From Limnoglobus sp. (GTDB lineage Bacteria > Planctomycetota > Planctomycetia > Gemmatales > Gemmataceae): a stretch of 13,549 nt of DNA. The position numbers and the translations under genes are program-made. Positions within the stretch are counted from its first letter, which is position 1. Each line of letters starts with the position of its first letter. The notes under the pieces were generated by a model that worked only from the letters and a program-made list of their open reading frames with translations, was not told the DNA's origin and did not search any database. Shown piece by piece: positions 1 through 7,197 of this stretch. The DNA is taken from the NCBI GenBank assembly GCA_025353985.1, contig JANXNT010000807.1, positions 1 through 13,549 of the forward strand. The letters are read 5' to 3'.

Positions 1-2
1 GC

Positions 3-440
3 ATCGGCGGCGCTCTCTGTTTGCAGAACATCGTCGATGCCGCAATCGATGGCGAACGCACTCGCGAATATCGTACCCGCGGGCTGTTCGGGGCGTTCCC
101 CGGCCTCGAACGCGACTTGCCGAACAACGCCTTCGATAAGCCGGAAATTACCGGCGACGAATTGTTTCAACCGCTGCTACTTTCGAACGACAAAATCGTG
201 CCGTGGCAGGCGCTGCACATGCTGTTGTGGTTCGGCGCGATCAAGCTCGACGATGCGATTCCCAAGACGGCCGAAGAGGCTTCGAAACTCACGCGGCTCG
301 AACCCGCCGACCGTGCGAAGCGAGCGAAACTGTACCTCGGCAGCGGAGTACCCGATGCTGGCATCGACGACTTACGCAGCCTGCTGAAGACGTTGTTCGT
401 GGCCTGGGTGCGCGACGTGGAAATCCTCATCGACACGTGA
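3..440 (+). CDS. C-terminal part of an unidentified protein (5' end outside window)
   Basis: The frame is open to the left edge of the window, so this is the last ~145 codons of a longer gene. An in-frame TTG at position 21 is not needed as a start. I do not recognise the family. The visible part is mixed hydrophilic/hydrophobic with one hydrophobic stretch (KIVPWQALHMLLWFGAIKL) that reads more like a buried helix than a clear membrane span, followed by a charged region rich in Lys, Arg and Glu and a short amphipathic tail (LRSLLKTLFVAWVRDVEIL). No Cys cluster, nucleotide-binding or protease motif is visible. The gene converges on the YkgJ-type gene: the two stop codons are only four bases apart and lie in the two arms of one inverted repeat (434-451). 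The third-position GC bias matches neighbouring real genes. It is confident as coding and unknown in function. Confidence 0.7.
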   Translation: MGGALCLQNIVDAAIDGERTREYRTRGLFGAFPGLERDLPNNAFDKPEITGDELFQPLLLSNDKIVPWQALHMLLWFGAIKLDDAIPKTAEEASKLTRLEPADRAKRAKLYLGSGVPDAGIDDLRSLLKTLFVAWVRDVEILIDT

Positions 441-451
441 GGGATCACGTG
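434..451. terminator. Short inverted repeat holding both convergent stop codons
   Basis: CACGTGA (434-440) and TCACGTG (445-451) form a perfect 7-bp inverted repeat around a 4-base loop, GGGA. The left arm ends in the TGA of the plus-strand gene. The right arm begins with the complement of the TGA of the minus-strand YkgJ-type gene. A hairpin could form in either transcript, so it could act as a bidirectional end signal. There is no T-run on either side, which argues against a classical intrinsic terminator. The structure is seen directly; the terminator role is inferred. Confidence 0.35.
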
Positions 452-1698
452 GCGTACCAAGCGATGAGCTTGGAGATTTCGGCCTTCGCCGTCAGGATTT
501 TCATCGCCCAGGCTTGCTTGCCGGAGCCGAGCATCGGGTTGAAACCGAAGTTATCGTCGACGATGCGCACCGCCGCTTGCACCGCTTCGAGTGGCGGTTT
601 GCCACCGGCCACGAATAGCCGTGCGAGCCACATGGCGGCGGGGTACGTCAGCACGAGCGATTCGAAGCCGAGCCAGTAAGATTGATCGAAGTTCGTTCGT
701 CCGCAGAACTGGAGCGATTCGAGTTTCACGCGATAGAAACGTGTGAACAATTCGTCGACTTCCGGCGATAGTGTGCCGAGCGATTTCTCCGCGTCGGCGA
801 AGGTGACGGCTTCGTTGAGTTGGCCGTGAACTTTCGGTACGCGGCCCGCACCGAGCGCGAAGCGATAGCCCGCGATGCCACGCCCCCACGCACTCCGATT
901 CGCCATGTCGCCTGCGTTCAACCCGACGTCTTTTCTCGCGTACACCGCCGCAATCTGCCGGAACAACACGCGGCCCGCCCAACCCGGTTTCGCGGGGTGT
1001 TCGGGCAATTCTTCACCGACGATAACGCTCGTCAGTTCGAGAAACTCGGTGAGGCGCGCACCGCTGATTTTCTCGAAACTCGACTTCTTGCAAAGCTCCA
1101 TCAGCGCGAGCGCGTGTCGCAACCTGCGTTCGATTCGTACGCCGGGCGCGATCAAAATCTCGGTGAGTGCCGCCGTGATTCGCAGCAGATCGCCCCATGG
1201 AACCGTCTGCCCCGGCTGAAGTGGCGGCGCGGGAAGATCGCCTGGCGTCTTCTTGTCGACCTCGACGAGTGCCGCATATTCGCGCGCCTCGGCGGCCTGC
1301 TCGCGCATCGGTCGCCCGAGATTTTGCAATGCCGATGGGCACGCGAAACGGACACCGACACGCCAGTGATCTCCGGCGGGCACCATCACGAACGGGTAGA
1401 CGCGGCACGGCATCGGCTTGGCCGCCGAGCCGAACTTCGCATGGATGCGGCAACGATTATCCGCACCCAGAAACACGCATCCGCCATCGGGCCGGTGGTT
1501 CAACCGCAGTCGCTGTTCGGACTTGTCCCACGCGAAAAACTCGACGCCGGCCAGGTCCGGTTCCGCGTGCCAGTTCTGCGCTTCGATCTTCGCTTTTTCC
1601 GCATCCGAAACGTGGACCGCGTACGTACGGCAACAGTCCGAGCAACCGTGGCAGTCCCAGTTTTGCACGAGCGGCAACGAGCGAACCGGCATCGGCAT
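445..1698 (-). CDS. YkgJ-family cysteine-cluster (zinc/iron-chelating) protein
   Basis: A 417-residue protein. Its N-terminal ~110 residues carry the YkgJ-family CxxCxxCC signature: C16-x2-C19-x2-C22-C23, followed by C74, C83 and C98 in the usual later-cysteine context (GGCVFLG, NRCRIH, PMPCRVYPF). Family members (Pfam CxxCxxCC) are thought to bind zinc or an Fe-S cluster; the reaction is unknown in most, and FliB-type lysine methylases carry a related cluster. The remaining ~300 residues have no motif I can name. I place the start at the ATG at 1698, with a second ATG at 1692. It is eight bases after the stop of the upstream zinc-ribbon gene and has GAGG a few bases before it. The frame extends further upstream, but that part overlaps the neighbouring gene and reads as Arg-rich noise. 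It is the last gene of a probable three-gene minus-strand operon. The protein is probably cytoplasmic: there is no signal peptide. Confidence 0.85.
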   Translation of the reverse strand: MPMPVRSLPLVQNWDCHGCSDCCRTYAVHVSDAEKAKIEAQNWHAEPDLAGVEFFAWDKSEQRLRLNHRPDGGCVFLGADNRCRIHAKFGSAAKPMPCRVYPFVMVPAGDHWRVGVRFACPSALQNLGRPMREQAAEAREYAALVEVDKKTPGDLPAPPLQPGQTVPWGDLLRITAALTEILIAPGVRIERRLRHALALMELCKKSSFEKISGARLTEFLELTSVIVGEELPEHPAKPGWAGRVLFRQIAAVYARKDVGLNAGDMANRSAWGRGIAGYRFALGAGRVPKVHGQLNEAVTFADAEKSLGTLSPEVDELFTRFYRVKLESLQFCGRTNFDQSYWLGFESLVLTYPAAMWLARLFVAGGKPPLEAVQAAVRIVDDNFGFNPMLGSGKQAWAMKILTAKAEISKLIAWYAT

Positions 1699-1706
1699 GG
1701 GGAGCC

Positions 1707-2663
1707 TCACTTCGAAGGCGTGATGTAAAACATCACGAAGAATTTTTGCACATCGCGCGAATCGGGCGGCAGGAACGCGCCTTCGACGGCCGTCACGAAG
1801 ACGCGCTCGCGGACTCGGTACACACGGACCGATCGTGTGCTCGCGCGGTCGGCGAGACTGATGACATACTCGCGGCAAACGTGGTTCTGTTGGGAGGCCG
1901 GCTTGTCACTCACGAGCGTGCCGTTCGTAGCAGCGATGAGGCCCTTTTTTACTTCGTCGAAAAAGAGATCGTCGGTTGCGCCTTTGAGTGTGTCGGGCGT
2001 TAGCCCATCCGCCAGAAAATAGACGTCGACGTTACCGGCCCCCGTCGAGCGAAATGTGCGCAGCTTCCAACCGGGAATCAACTCGGTCTCATTGGGCGTC
2101 ATCTCGGTCGGCACTTGCGCCGCATACGATTTGTCTGGCGGGCTGAATTTCGTCCAGTTGTCGTTGCCTTGGCCGAACCCTTTGCGGATCGATTCGATCC
2201 ACTCGATTTTCAAAAAGTACAAGCTGCCCGCGAGGAAGTACCCGACGAGCAATAGCGCGAAGATGCCTTTGATTCGCGTCGAAAACTTCCAATCGGCGGC
2301 GAGTACGACACCGAGGCAAAGGCCCGAAAAACCGACGGCGATGGCCACGGGTAATGCGAACGTAAAGAACGATTCCTTGCCCGAAAGCAACGGCCCGAGC
2401 AACCACAACAACGGCACGCCGAACGGCAACAACGCCAGCCCGACGAGCATACTTTTCGGCCCGCTGTTCGGCTTCGGCGCGTCGGGGTCGATGTGCCGTA
2501 TCGGGTAAACGACGGGGATCGTGCGTACGGGCGGCGGCGATAAATCGACGGGGTTCGCGGTGAAAGTTCTGGCGCAAAGTGGGCAGGCCACTCCCCGGCC
2601 GATTGCCGTTTCGGGAACGCGAGACAGACCATCGCAGTGCGGGCAGCGGACGGCAGTATTCAT
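1707..2663 (-). CDS. Zinc-ribbon membrane protein, unknown function
   Basis: A 318-residue protein starting at ATG 2663; an in-frame GTG directly before it at 2666 is an alternative, and neither has a well-spaced ribosome binding site. The N-terminus is a four-Cys zinc ribbon: C7-P-H-C10 and C27-P-L-C30, with the CPxC and ARTF context common in planctomycete zinc-ribbon leaders. A Pro-rich linker follows, then three membrane helices: LVGLALLPFGVPLLWLLG, FALPVAIAVGFSGLCLGVVL and IFALLLVGYFLAGSLYFL. The C-terminal ~150 residues form a soluble domain, probably extracytoplasmic, with regular beta-type segments (CREYVISLAD, RSVRVYRVRERVFVTAVEG). It lies 56 bases after the kinase fusion gene and eight bases before the YkgJ-type gene, all on the same strand, so co-transcription is likely. 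The ribbon could bind nucleic acid or protein near the membrane. The domain layout is confident; the function is not recognised. Confidence 0.8.
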   Translation of the reverse strand: MNTAVRCPHCDGLSRVPETAIGRGVACPLCARTFTANPVDLSPPPVRTIPVVYPIRHIDPDAPKPNSGPKSMLVGLALLPFGVPLLWLLGPLLSGKESFFTFALPVAIAVGFSGLCLGVVLAADWKFSTRIKGIFALLLVGYFLAGSLYFLKIEWIESIRKGFGQGNDNWTKFSPPDKSYAAQVPTEMTPNETELIPGWKLRTFRSTGAGNVDVYFLADGLTPDTLKGATDDLFFDEVKKGLIAATNGTLVSDKPASQQNHVCREYVISLADRASTRSVRVYRVRERVFVTAVEGAFLPPDSRDVQKFFVMFYITPSK

Positions 2664-2718
2664 CACCTTAGAATAGCGACGGAAACGCTCACCGCGACGG
2701 AAAACCGCAACAAACGTG

Positions 2719-4962
2719 TCAAACGGGGTACTCGTTATAGACAGTTTCGATGCGAGCCGCAGAGCCTTCGAAGGCTTCGATCAGGATGGGGTCGTAGCGA
2801 CCGGCGCACTCGGTGACGATCGTTCGCATGGCGCGGGAGTGCGTGAGTGCCGGGCGGTACGGGCGACGCGAACGCAGGCTGTCGTAAACCGATGCGATCG
2901 CCACCACCCGTGCGGAAAGCGGAATTTCCGCACCCATGATTCGCTCGGGGTAACCCAAACCGTCCCAGCGTTCGTGATGCCCGAGGATGAGTTCCGAAGC
3001 CAGCGACACGCAGCCCGTTTCGCTCGGGAATTTATCCGCCAATCCGGCAACGATCTCCGCGCCGATCACGGGGTGCGTCTCCATTATCTGGCGTTCATCT
3101 TCGTCGAGCTTGCCCGGTTTCAGCGTCAACCCGCCAGGAATCACGAGTAATCCGATGTCGAACAGCGATGCGGAGGCCGCGAGCATCGTCAGGTAACTGC
3201 TGTCTTTGAGGCGAGCATATTCGCCGGTACCGGCCACCTTTTGCGACATCGCCCGGACGTACCGCGCGATGCGGGAACGGAACCCCGGCGCGAGGAATCC
3301 GGCTTCGACGATCAACCGCGAAAGCGTCACCGTCATGAGATCCCACGAGTTCGTACTCGGAGCGGGGCGAATCGCGGGTGCGGGTGTGCGCGTGAGTTCG
3401 TTCATGCCGAGCCGCATCGTTTCCATCGTCAACACGCGGCGGCCATGCACCGTGTCGCGTCGTCCGAGTAGTGCGCGAATCCGCGAGCGCAGTTCGATCG
3501 GCGTGAACGGCTTCGTGAGAAAATCGTCCGCACCCACCGACACCAACCCGCTGAGCACCGCCACTGGCACCGTGCCCGATATCACGAGAATCATCACCGG
3601 TTGATCGACGTTCATGCGGCGCACGCCGGAGATCAATTCGGCCGCCGAACACCCTTCCGGGTTCGCTTCGAGCACGAGTAAATCGAACGGGTATTTCTCC
3701 AGTGCCGCCCGCGCTTCAACGCCCGTTCGGGCTTCGACGATTTCGAATTCGCCGGCCAGCAAGCTGTTAATGAGCGTTCGCGACATCGCATCGGGGTCGA
3801 CGATGAGTACGCGCGTACGGTCGGACAGGCCGTTCGTTGCGGCTTGGGATTTCGGCGTCCAGCGCGTGAACGGCTCGAGCGCTGTTGCGACATCGGCTGC
3901 GGTTTGATAGCGCCGATCCGGGTCGACTTGCAACAATTGCAGGATCATTTCCGCGAGGTCCGAAGGCAACTCGCCCCGCGTTTGGCGAATGTCCGGCGGT
4001 GCCGCCGTCAGGCGTCGGCTGAGGTCGCTGACGGGATTTCCCGTTTCCGGATACGGCTCCCGGCCCGTTAGCGCCCAGAACATCGACGCCCCGAGCGCGA
4101 ACAAATCCGCACGCCCATCGACCGCGTGCGGGTCGCGCGCCTGTTCCGGTGCCATGTAGCCCACGGTGCCGAGCAGCGTCCCCGGTTCCGTCATCTGATG
4201 CGACGGGTGCAGTGCCAACCCGAAGTCGAGCAGTTTCGCCCGCCAGTCGGTCGTGACGATGATATTGCTCGGTTTCAAGTCGCGGTGAACGAGGCCGTGC
4301 TTGTGCGCTTCGGAAAGTGCGTCCGCAATTTGTCGAAACACATCCGCCGCTTTCGGCACCGAAAGTGGGCCGTGATTGCGAACGAACGCATCGAGATCCT
4401 GCCCCGGAACGTACTCCATGACGAAGTAATCGATCGTCCGCGGATGGTTAGCATCGCCGCTGATATGCCGACCCGCATCGAGGCAGGCCACGATATTCGG
4501 GTGACGTAGCCGTGCCACGGAACGGGATTCCGCATAGAAGCGGTGCAACAGTCGCGGGCTTTTTTCGAGCATCTGCGTCGTTGTTTTGATCGCAACCTGT
4601 CGGCGCAACAGCGTGTGTTCCGCCAGATACACGATGCCCATCCCGCCGCGACCAATCTCGTCGAGAATCCGATACGAGCCGAGCCTCGCTTGATCGCCAC
4701 GGCCGACTTTCGTCAGTTCCGCCTGATATTCGGTAAGCAAATGAAAGTCGACTAGGCGGTCGATCATCGATTCAATTGTGGGGCTATCGCAGACGAGCGA
4801 TTTCGATAGCGGTGCCAATTCATCCCACTCTTCAGGCATGACGAGCGAATTATCGAGTAGCCAATTCAGCATCAACATCATCGGGGTATTGACGTCGATC
4901 ACCGCGAGGAGATCGACCTCCCCCGTCAGTTGCTGGGCTTCGGAAATAGGCGTCAGTGTCAT
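2719..4962 (-). CDS. Ser/Thr protein kinase - receiver - HD-GYP fusion protein
   Basis: A 747-residue three-module protein. Residues ~1-95 are a helical leader (…FHLLTEYQAELTKV) typical of planctomycete Ser/Thr kinases. Residues 97-365 are a Hanks-type kinase with all core motifs: GRGGMG 104-109, K126, E145, HRDLKPSN 226-233, DFG 246-248 and APE 271-273. Residues 384-500 are a response-regulator receiver. D389, D391, S462 and K484 are kept, but the phospho-acceptor position is E432 (DLLVLE). Residues ~538-747 are HD-GYP-like. The HHE…DGLGYP motif (662-672), H630 and RRPY (699-702) are kept, but the HD pair reads F601-D602, the early His is R562, and the late metal-binding Asp is S691. No membrane helix is visible, so it is probably cytoplasmic. 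Start: ATG 4962 is preferred. The frame runs upstream only to a TTG at 5070, and no strong Shine-Dalgarno is seen at either. It is the first gene of the minus-strand operon. Confidence 0.93.
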   Translation of the reverse strand: MTLTPISEAQQLTGEVDLLAVIDVNTPMMLMLNWLLDNSLVMPEEWDELAPLSKSLVCDSPTIESMIDRLVDFHLLTEYQAELTKVGRGDQARLGSYRILDEIGRGGMGIVYLAEHTLLRRQVAIKTTTQMLEKSPRLLHRFYAESRSVARLRHPNIVACLDAGRHISGDANHPRTIDYFVMEYVPGQDLDAFVRNHGPLSVPKAADVFRQIADALSEAHKHGLVHRDLKPSNIIVTTDWRAKLLDFGLALHPSHQMTEPGTLLGTVGYMAPEQARDPHAVDGRADLFALGASMFWALTGREPYPETGNPVSDLSRRLTAAPPDIRQTRGELPSDLAEMILQLLQVDPDRRYQTAADVATALEPFTRWTPKSQAATNGLSDRTRVLIVDPDAMSRTLINSLLAGEFEIVEARTGVEARAALEKYPFDLLVLEANPEGCSAAELISGVRRMNVDQPVMILVISGTVPVAVLSGLVSVGADDFLTKPFTPIELRSRIRALLGRRDTVHGRRVLTMETMRLGMNELTRTPAPAIRPAPSTNSWDLMTVTLSRLIVEAGFLAPGFRSRIARYVRAMSQKVAGTGEYARLKDSSYLTMLAASASLFDIGLLVIPGGLTLKPGKLDEDERQIMETHPVIGAEIVAGLADKFPSETGCVSLASELILGHHERWDGLGYPERIMGAEIPLSARVVAIASVYDSLRSRRPYRPALTHSRAMRTIVTECAGRYDPILIEAFEGSAARIETVYNEYPV

Positions 4963-5068
4963 TACCGTACCAATCGGGAAAGCATGTGGCGAGGCACGAA
5001 ACGCGAGTTCCTGCCTATCATGAATCGAAGCCCCACTGCTAGAAGTTGCCTTTTCCGCCAAGAAACGC

Positions 5069-5094
5069 AAAAGTTTTACACTCGTATTCGATAA
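5069..5094 (+). promoter_or_regulatory. Possible sigma-28-type promoter ahead of the FlgM-like gene
   Basis: AAAAGTTT (5069-5076) matches the sigma-28 -35 consensus TAAAGTTT at 7 of 8 positions. TTCGATAA (5087-5094) matches the -10 consensus GCCGATAA at 6 of 8. The spacer is 10 bases where 11 is the enteric optimum. It lies 53 bases upstream of the ATG of the FlgM-like gene, the place expected for autoregulation. Short consensus matches also arise by chance, so this is tentative. Confidence 0.3.
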
Positions 5095-5147
5095 AGTCTC
5101 AGGCGAAGGATGAAGTTCCGTACGAAATCATAAACTCCGGGAATGTT

Positions 5148-5333
5148 ATGCAGGGGAAATCATCCGGAAGTATTCGCAACGCCGCAAATCTGGCGGCAGC
5201 AAAGAAACTTGCAGCCGCAACGCCCGATGTGCGTGCGGACGTTGTGGCCGACGTCATCGCAAGAATGGAAAGCGGCGAATTGTTCAGCGCTGTCGCAGCG
5301 CTAGATACGGCACGCGCGATGCTTCGGTCCTAA
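5148..5333 (+). CDS. Small FlgM-like anti-sigma-28 factor candidate
   Basis: A 61-codon gene from ATG 5148; CGGGA lies about eight bases upstream as a weak ribosome binding site. The frame is open upstream to 5046, but that part overlaps the divergent kinase promoter region and reads as noise. The C-terminal half, from TPDVRADVVADV through SGEL to ARAMLRS, follows the FlgM C-terminal pattern: Asp-x-Arg, spaced Val/Ile positions, an x-x-G-E/T-Y/L turn, then an amphipathic helix ending in A/L-L. FlgM binds the flagellar sigma factor sigma-28 and holds it off RNA polymerase. The protein is short (FlgM is usually ~90-100 residues), but the sigma-binding part is the C-terminal half, which is what remains. 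The Ala/Lys-rich N-terminus is probably disordered. It is divergent from the kinase/HD-GYP gene. It could instead be an unrelated small helical protein. Confidence 0.5.
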   Translation: MQGKSSGSIRNAANLAAAKKLAAATPDVRADVVADVIARMESGELFSAVAALDTARAMLRS

Positions 5334-5345
5334 CGGGATCCACTT

Positions 5346-5370
5346 GTAGCAGGCACATTCCATGTGCCGT
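5346..5370. repeat. Planctomycete-type GGCACA palindromic repeat, copy 1
   Basis: GGCACA (5352-5357), loop TTCCA, TGTGCC (5363-5368), flanked by GTAG on the left and GT on the right. It is an inverted counterpart of the copy at 5416-5437. I recall similar GGCACAC/GTGTGCC palindromes as frequent in planctomycete intergenic DNA. It lies just after the FlgM-like stop codon and could also fold as a transcript-end hairpin. Confidence 0.6.
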
Positions 5371-5415
5371 TGAGACTGATTGCGGCAGATGACGATGGGA
5401 TTTGCCAACATCCGA

Positions 5416-5437
5416 ACGGCACACGGAGTGTGCCTAC
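5416..5437. repeat. Planctomycete-type GGCACAC palindromic repeat, copy 2
   Basis: GGCACAC (5418-5424), loop GGA, GTGTGCC (5428-5434), with AC before and TAC after. Reverse-complemented, it matches the copy at 5346-5370 including its GTAG-side flank. It ends four bases before the stop codon of the minus-strand barrel-like gene. With copy 1 it fills the 107-base gap between two convergent genes and could end transcription from both sides. Confidence 0.6.
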
Positions 5438-5440
5438 CAC

Positions 5441-6022
5441 TCAATAACTGAACCCGGCGATGAGACCGACGATCGGAATCGGTGCCCAGTAGCCGTCGGC
5501 GAAACCGGCCCCGCAACCGAGTTTTATTCCAAATTGGCCGTGAATGCGCTCGCTGAACCGGCGTCGCCAGAGCATGTCGAAGTCGAGTGCGATCACACCA
5601 ATGGATTTCGTATTTTCCCCGTGATCGCCCGAATGCCATCCCGAACTCCGGTAGCTGATTGGGAAGCCGTAATAAACGTCGATGCCCGGTCGCACGCACA
5701 GCGAATTCGTGTGGCCCGCGAACACGTTGGCATCGGCACGAACGCCGACGAATACTGTCGGGATAACCGCGTAAATGCCTGCTCCCGCTTCGAACCACGC
5801 ATTCGACTCGCCGATGCGACGCTGAACCCGCAATGCAGTTGGCAACCCAAACGTGATATCCGACCGCCACGGGCTTTCCGCAAGAATCACTTTCGGCGCG
5901 GCATCCAACAGCGGGTCGGTACGTGGCGCGACTGGTTCGGATACGGGCAGGATCGCATCGGCCGCATTCGCAACGAGCGGCACGAAGAACAACAGGCACA
6001 GCAGGCATCGAAGTGAAACCAT
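5441..6022 (-). CDS. Secreted beta-barrel-like envelope protein, unknown function
   Basis: A 193-residue protein with a clear signal peptide (MVSLRCLLCLLFFVPLVANA, likely cut after ANA). The mature part has alternating aromatic/hydrophobic and polar residues with many Gly, as in small outer-membrane barrels: FEAGAGIYAVIPTVFVGVRA, DVYYGFPISY, GVIALDFDMLW, GQFGIKLGCGAGF, and a C-terminal strand IVGLIAGFSY ending in an aromatic residue, a usual barrel-insertion feature. I chose ATG 6022 because GGGGG lies about five bases before it; an ATG at 6034 is also in frame but has no such site. It is read toward the FlgM-like gene and away from the exb operon, so it is probably transcribed alone. The family is not recognised; the barrel call is from pattern only. 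Confidence 0.72.
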   Translation of the reverse strand: MVSLRCLLCLLFFVPLVANAADAILPVSEPVAPRTDPLLDAAPKVILAESPWRSDITFGLPTALRVQRRIGESNAWFEAGAGIYAVIPTVFVGVRADANVFAGHTNSLCVRPGIDVYYGFPISYRSSGWHSGDHGENTKSIGVIALDFDMLWRRRFSERIHGQFGIKLGCGAGFADGYWAPIPIVGLIAGFSY

Positions 6023-6143
6023 CGTAACCCCCATCTATCAGCACGCGGATCTCACCCGCAATATCTCAACCCCAGCGAACGCGAAAGCCCAATTGAATCG
6101 ATGTGGCTAAACGAAAATCCGAACGGGATCGGCCAGTTTTTGA

Positions 6144-6172
6144 TTGACGGCCATGGCTACGCGGATTCTAAT
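6144..6172 (+). promoter_or_regulatory. Sigma-70-type promoter of the exb operon
   Basis: TTGACG (6144-6149) matches the -35 consensus at 5 of 6 positions. TCTAAT (6167-6172) matches the -10 consensus at 5 of 6. The spacer is exactly 17 bases. It is the best promoter match seen in the 267-base gap between the barrel-like gene and exbB. Transcription would start near 6179, giving a leader of about 110 bases before the exbB ATG. The rest of this gap shows no other feature I can support. Confidence 0.6.
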
Positions 6173-6289
6173 AGCCTAAGTCGTACGAATTGGTTTGGGT
6201 GTTTGGGGAACTATTCGCGTTACCCCGCATCTGAACAGCGTTTCGTCACGTGCTGTTAGAATCTCGACTCCGTTCACCGGGAACAACTC

Positions 6290-7144
6290 ATGACTCGCTC
6301 GCTGCGTTCGTACGCCCCCTCTCTGCGGGCGTTGTGCGGAATTGCCCTCGCATTGGTCGCCCTCTGTGCATTTCCCAGCCTCGGCTTCGCCCAAGACGAA
6401 CCGGCACCGGTCAGCAGTGGGGCGAGCGAAAACAAGATGGTGTTTATCATCCAGTCGATCGGCTGGGTGTTCGGCGCGGTGCTGCTCGGTTGTTCGGTGT
6501 GGCTGATCGCCATCGTCGTGCTGTTGTTCCTCGACCTTCGCATGAACAACGCGATCCCCGCTGGTTTCGTCGACGAGTTCACCGACATCGTCAACAAGCG
6601 GAAATTCAAAGAAGCCTACGATATGGCTCGCGGCGACCCGTCGATGCTCGGTCGCGTGCTGACCGCTGGCATGGCTCGCCTTCAGTATGGGATCGAAGAT
6701 GCTCGCGATGCGTCGTTGAATACGCTCGAAAGTATCAAGTCCGACAAGGATAGCAAGAATAACTACACCGCCGTGATCGCGTCGCTCGGGCCGATGCTCG
6801 GGTTGGTCGGCACGGTGTTCGGGATGATCGGCGCATTCATGGAACTCGGCAAGCCGGGTACGACCGCGAACCCCGCCGCACTCGCCTCGAACGTCGCCCA
6901 CGCACTCTCGGTGACGCTCATCGGCATCGGCATTTCGGTACCGGCGATCACCTTCAACGCGTTTTTCCGTAACCGCATCACCCGCATCTGTATGGATGTC
7001 GGCCACATTGCGGACGACTTGCTGACGCAGATGTACCACAACTCGAAGAAGCCCGGCGGCGGCGGCCCGAACCTAGCCGGCCCATCAGTTGCAACCGCGG
7101 CACCGTCAGTGACGGCCACGCCGACGGCCCAACCACCCCGTTAA
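6290..7144 (+). CDS. exbB: ExbB/TolQ/MotA-family proton channel protein
   Basis: A 284-residue inner-membrane protein. Residues ~9-34 look like a cleavable signal peptide (ALVALCAFPSLGFAQ), as in many ExbB proteins with a periplasmic N-terminus. Membrane helices: ~52-82 (IGWVFGAVLLGCSVWLIAIV), ~161-183 (AVIASLGPMLGLVGTVFGMI) and ~201-225 (HALSVTLIGIGISVPAITF). The large cytoplasmic loop lies between helices 1 and 2. The LGLVGTVFGMI segment is the MotA/TolQ/ExbB signature holding a channel-lining Thr. The family forms a pentameric channel around ExbD/TolR helices and uses proton motive force to drive a partner across the periplasm. The Gly/Pro/Ala/Thr-rich C-terminal tail (254-284) is probably disordered. 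ATG 6290 has GGGA about nine bases upstream. It is the first gene of a five-gene operon under the 6144-6172 promoter; the next gene follows after 53 bases. Confidence 0.92.
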   Translation: MTRSLRSYAPSLRALCGIALALVALCAFPSLGFAQDEPAPVSSGASENKMVFIIQSIGWVFGAVLLGCSVWLIAIVVLLFLDLRMNNAIPAGFVDEFTDIVNKRKFKEAYDMARGDPSMLGRVLTAGMARLQYGIEDARDASLNTLESIKSDKDSKNNYTAVIASLGPMLGLVGTVFGMIGAFMELGKPGTTANPAALASNVAHALSVTLIGIGISVPAITFNAFFRNRITRICMDVGHIADDLLTQMYHNSKKPGGGGPNLAGPSVATAAPSVTATPTAQPPR

Positions 7145-7197
7145 ACGAATGGCGACGGTGTGGCGATTTTCCCCCTGCGATCTAACGGTAGCCATCC

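Noticed and set aside
820..1728. Plus-strand open frame (302 codons) opposite the YkgJ-type gene
   Set aside because: It is Arg-rich with no domain signal. The minus strand carries the conserved cysteine cluster and operon spacing.
5301..6044. Minus-strand open frame (247 codons) overlapping the barrel-like gene and the palindromes
   Set aside because: It includes translated repeat peptides such as RHTPCAVR from the GGCACA palindrome and has no domain. The overlapping frame has a signal peptide and a barrel pattern.
6176..7039. Minus-strand open frame (287 codons) opposite exbB
   Set aside because: His/Asp/Arg-rich composition, the usual shadow of a membrane-protein gene. ExbB on the plus strand is certain.
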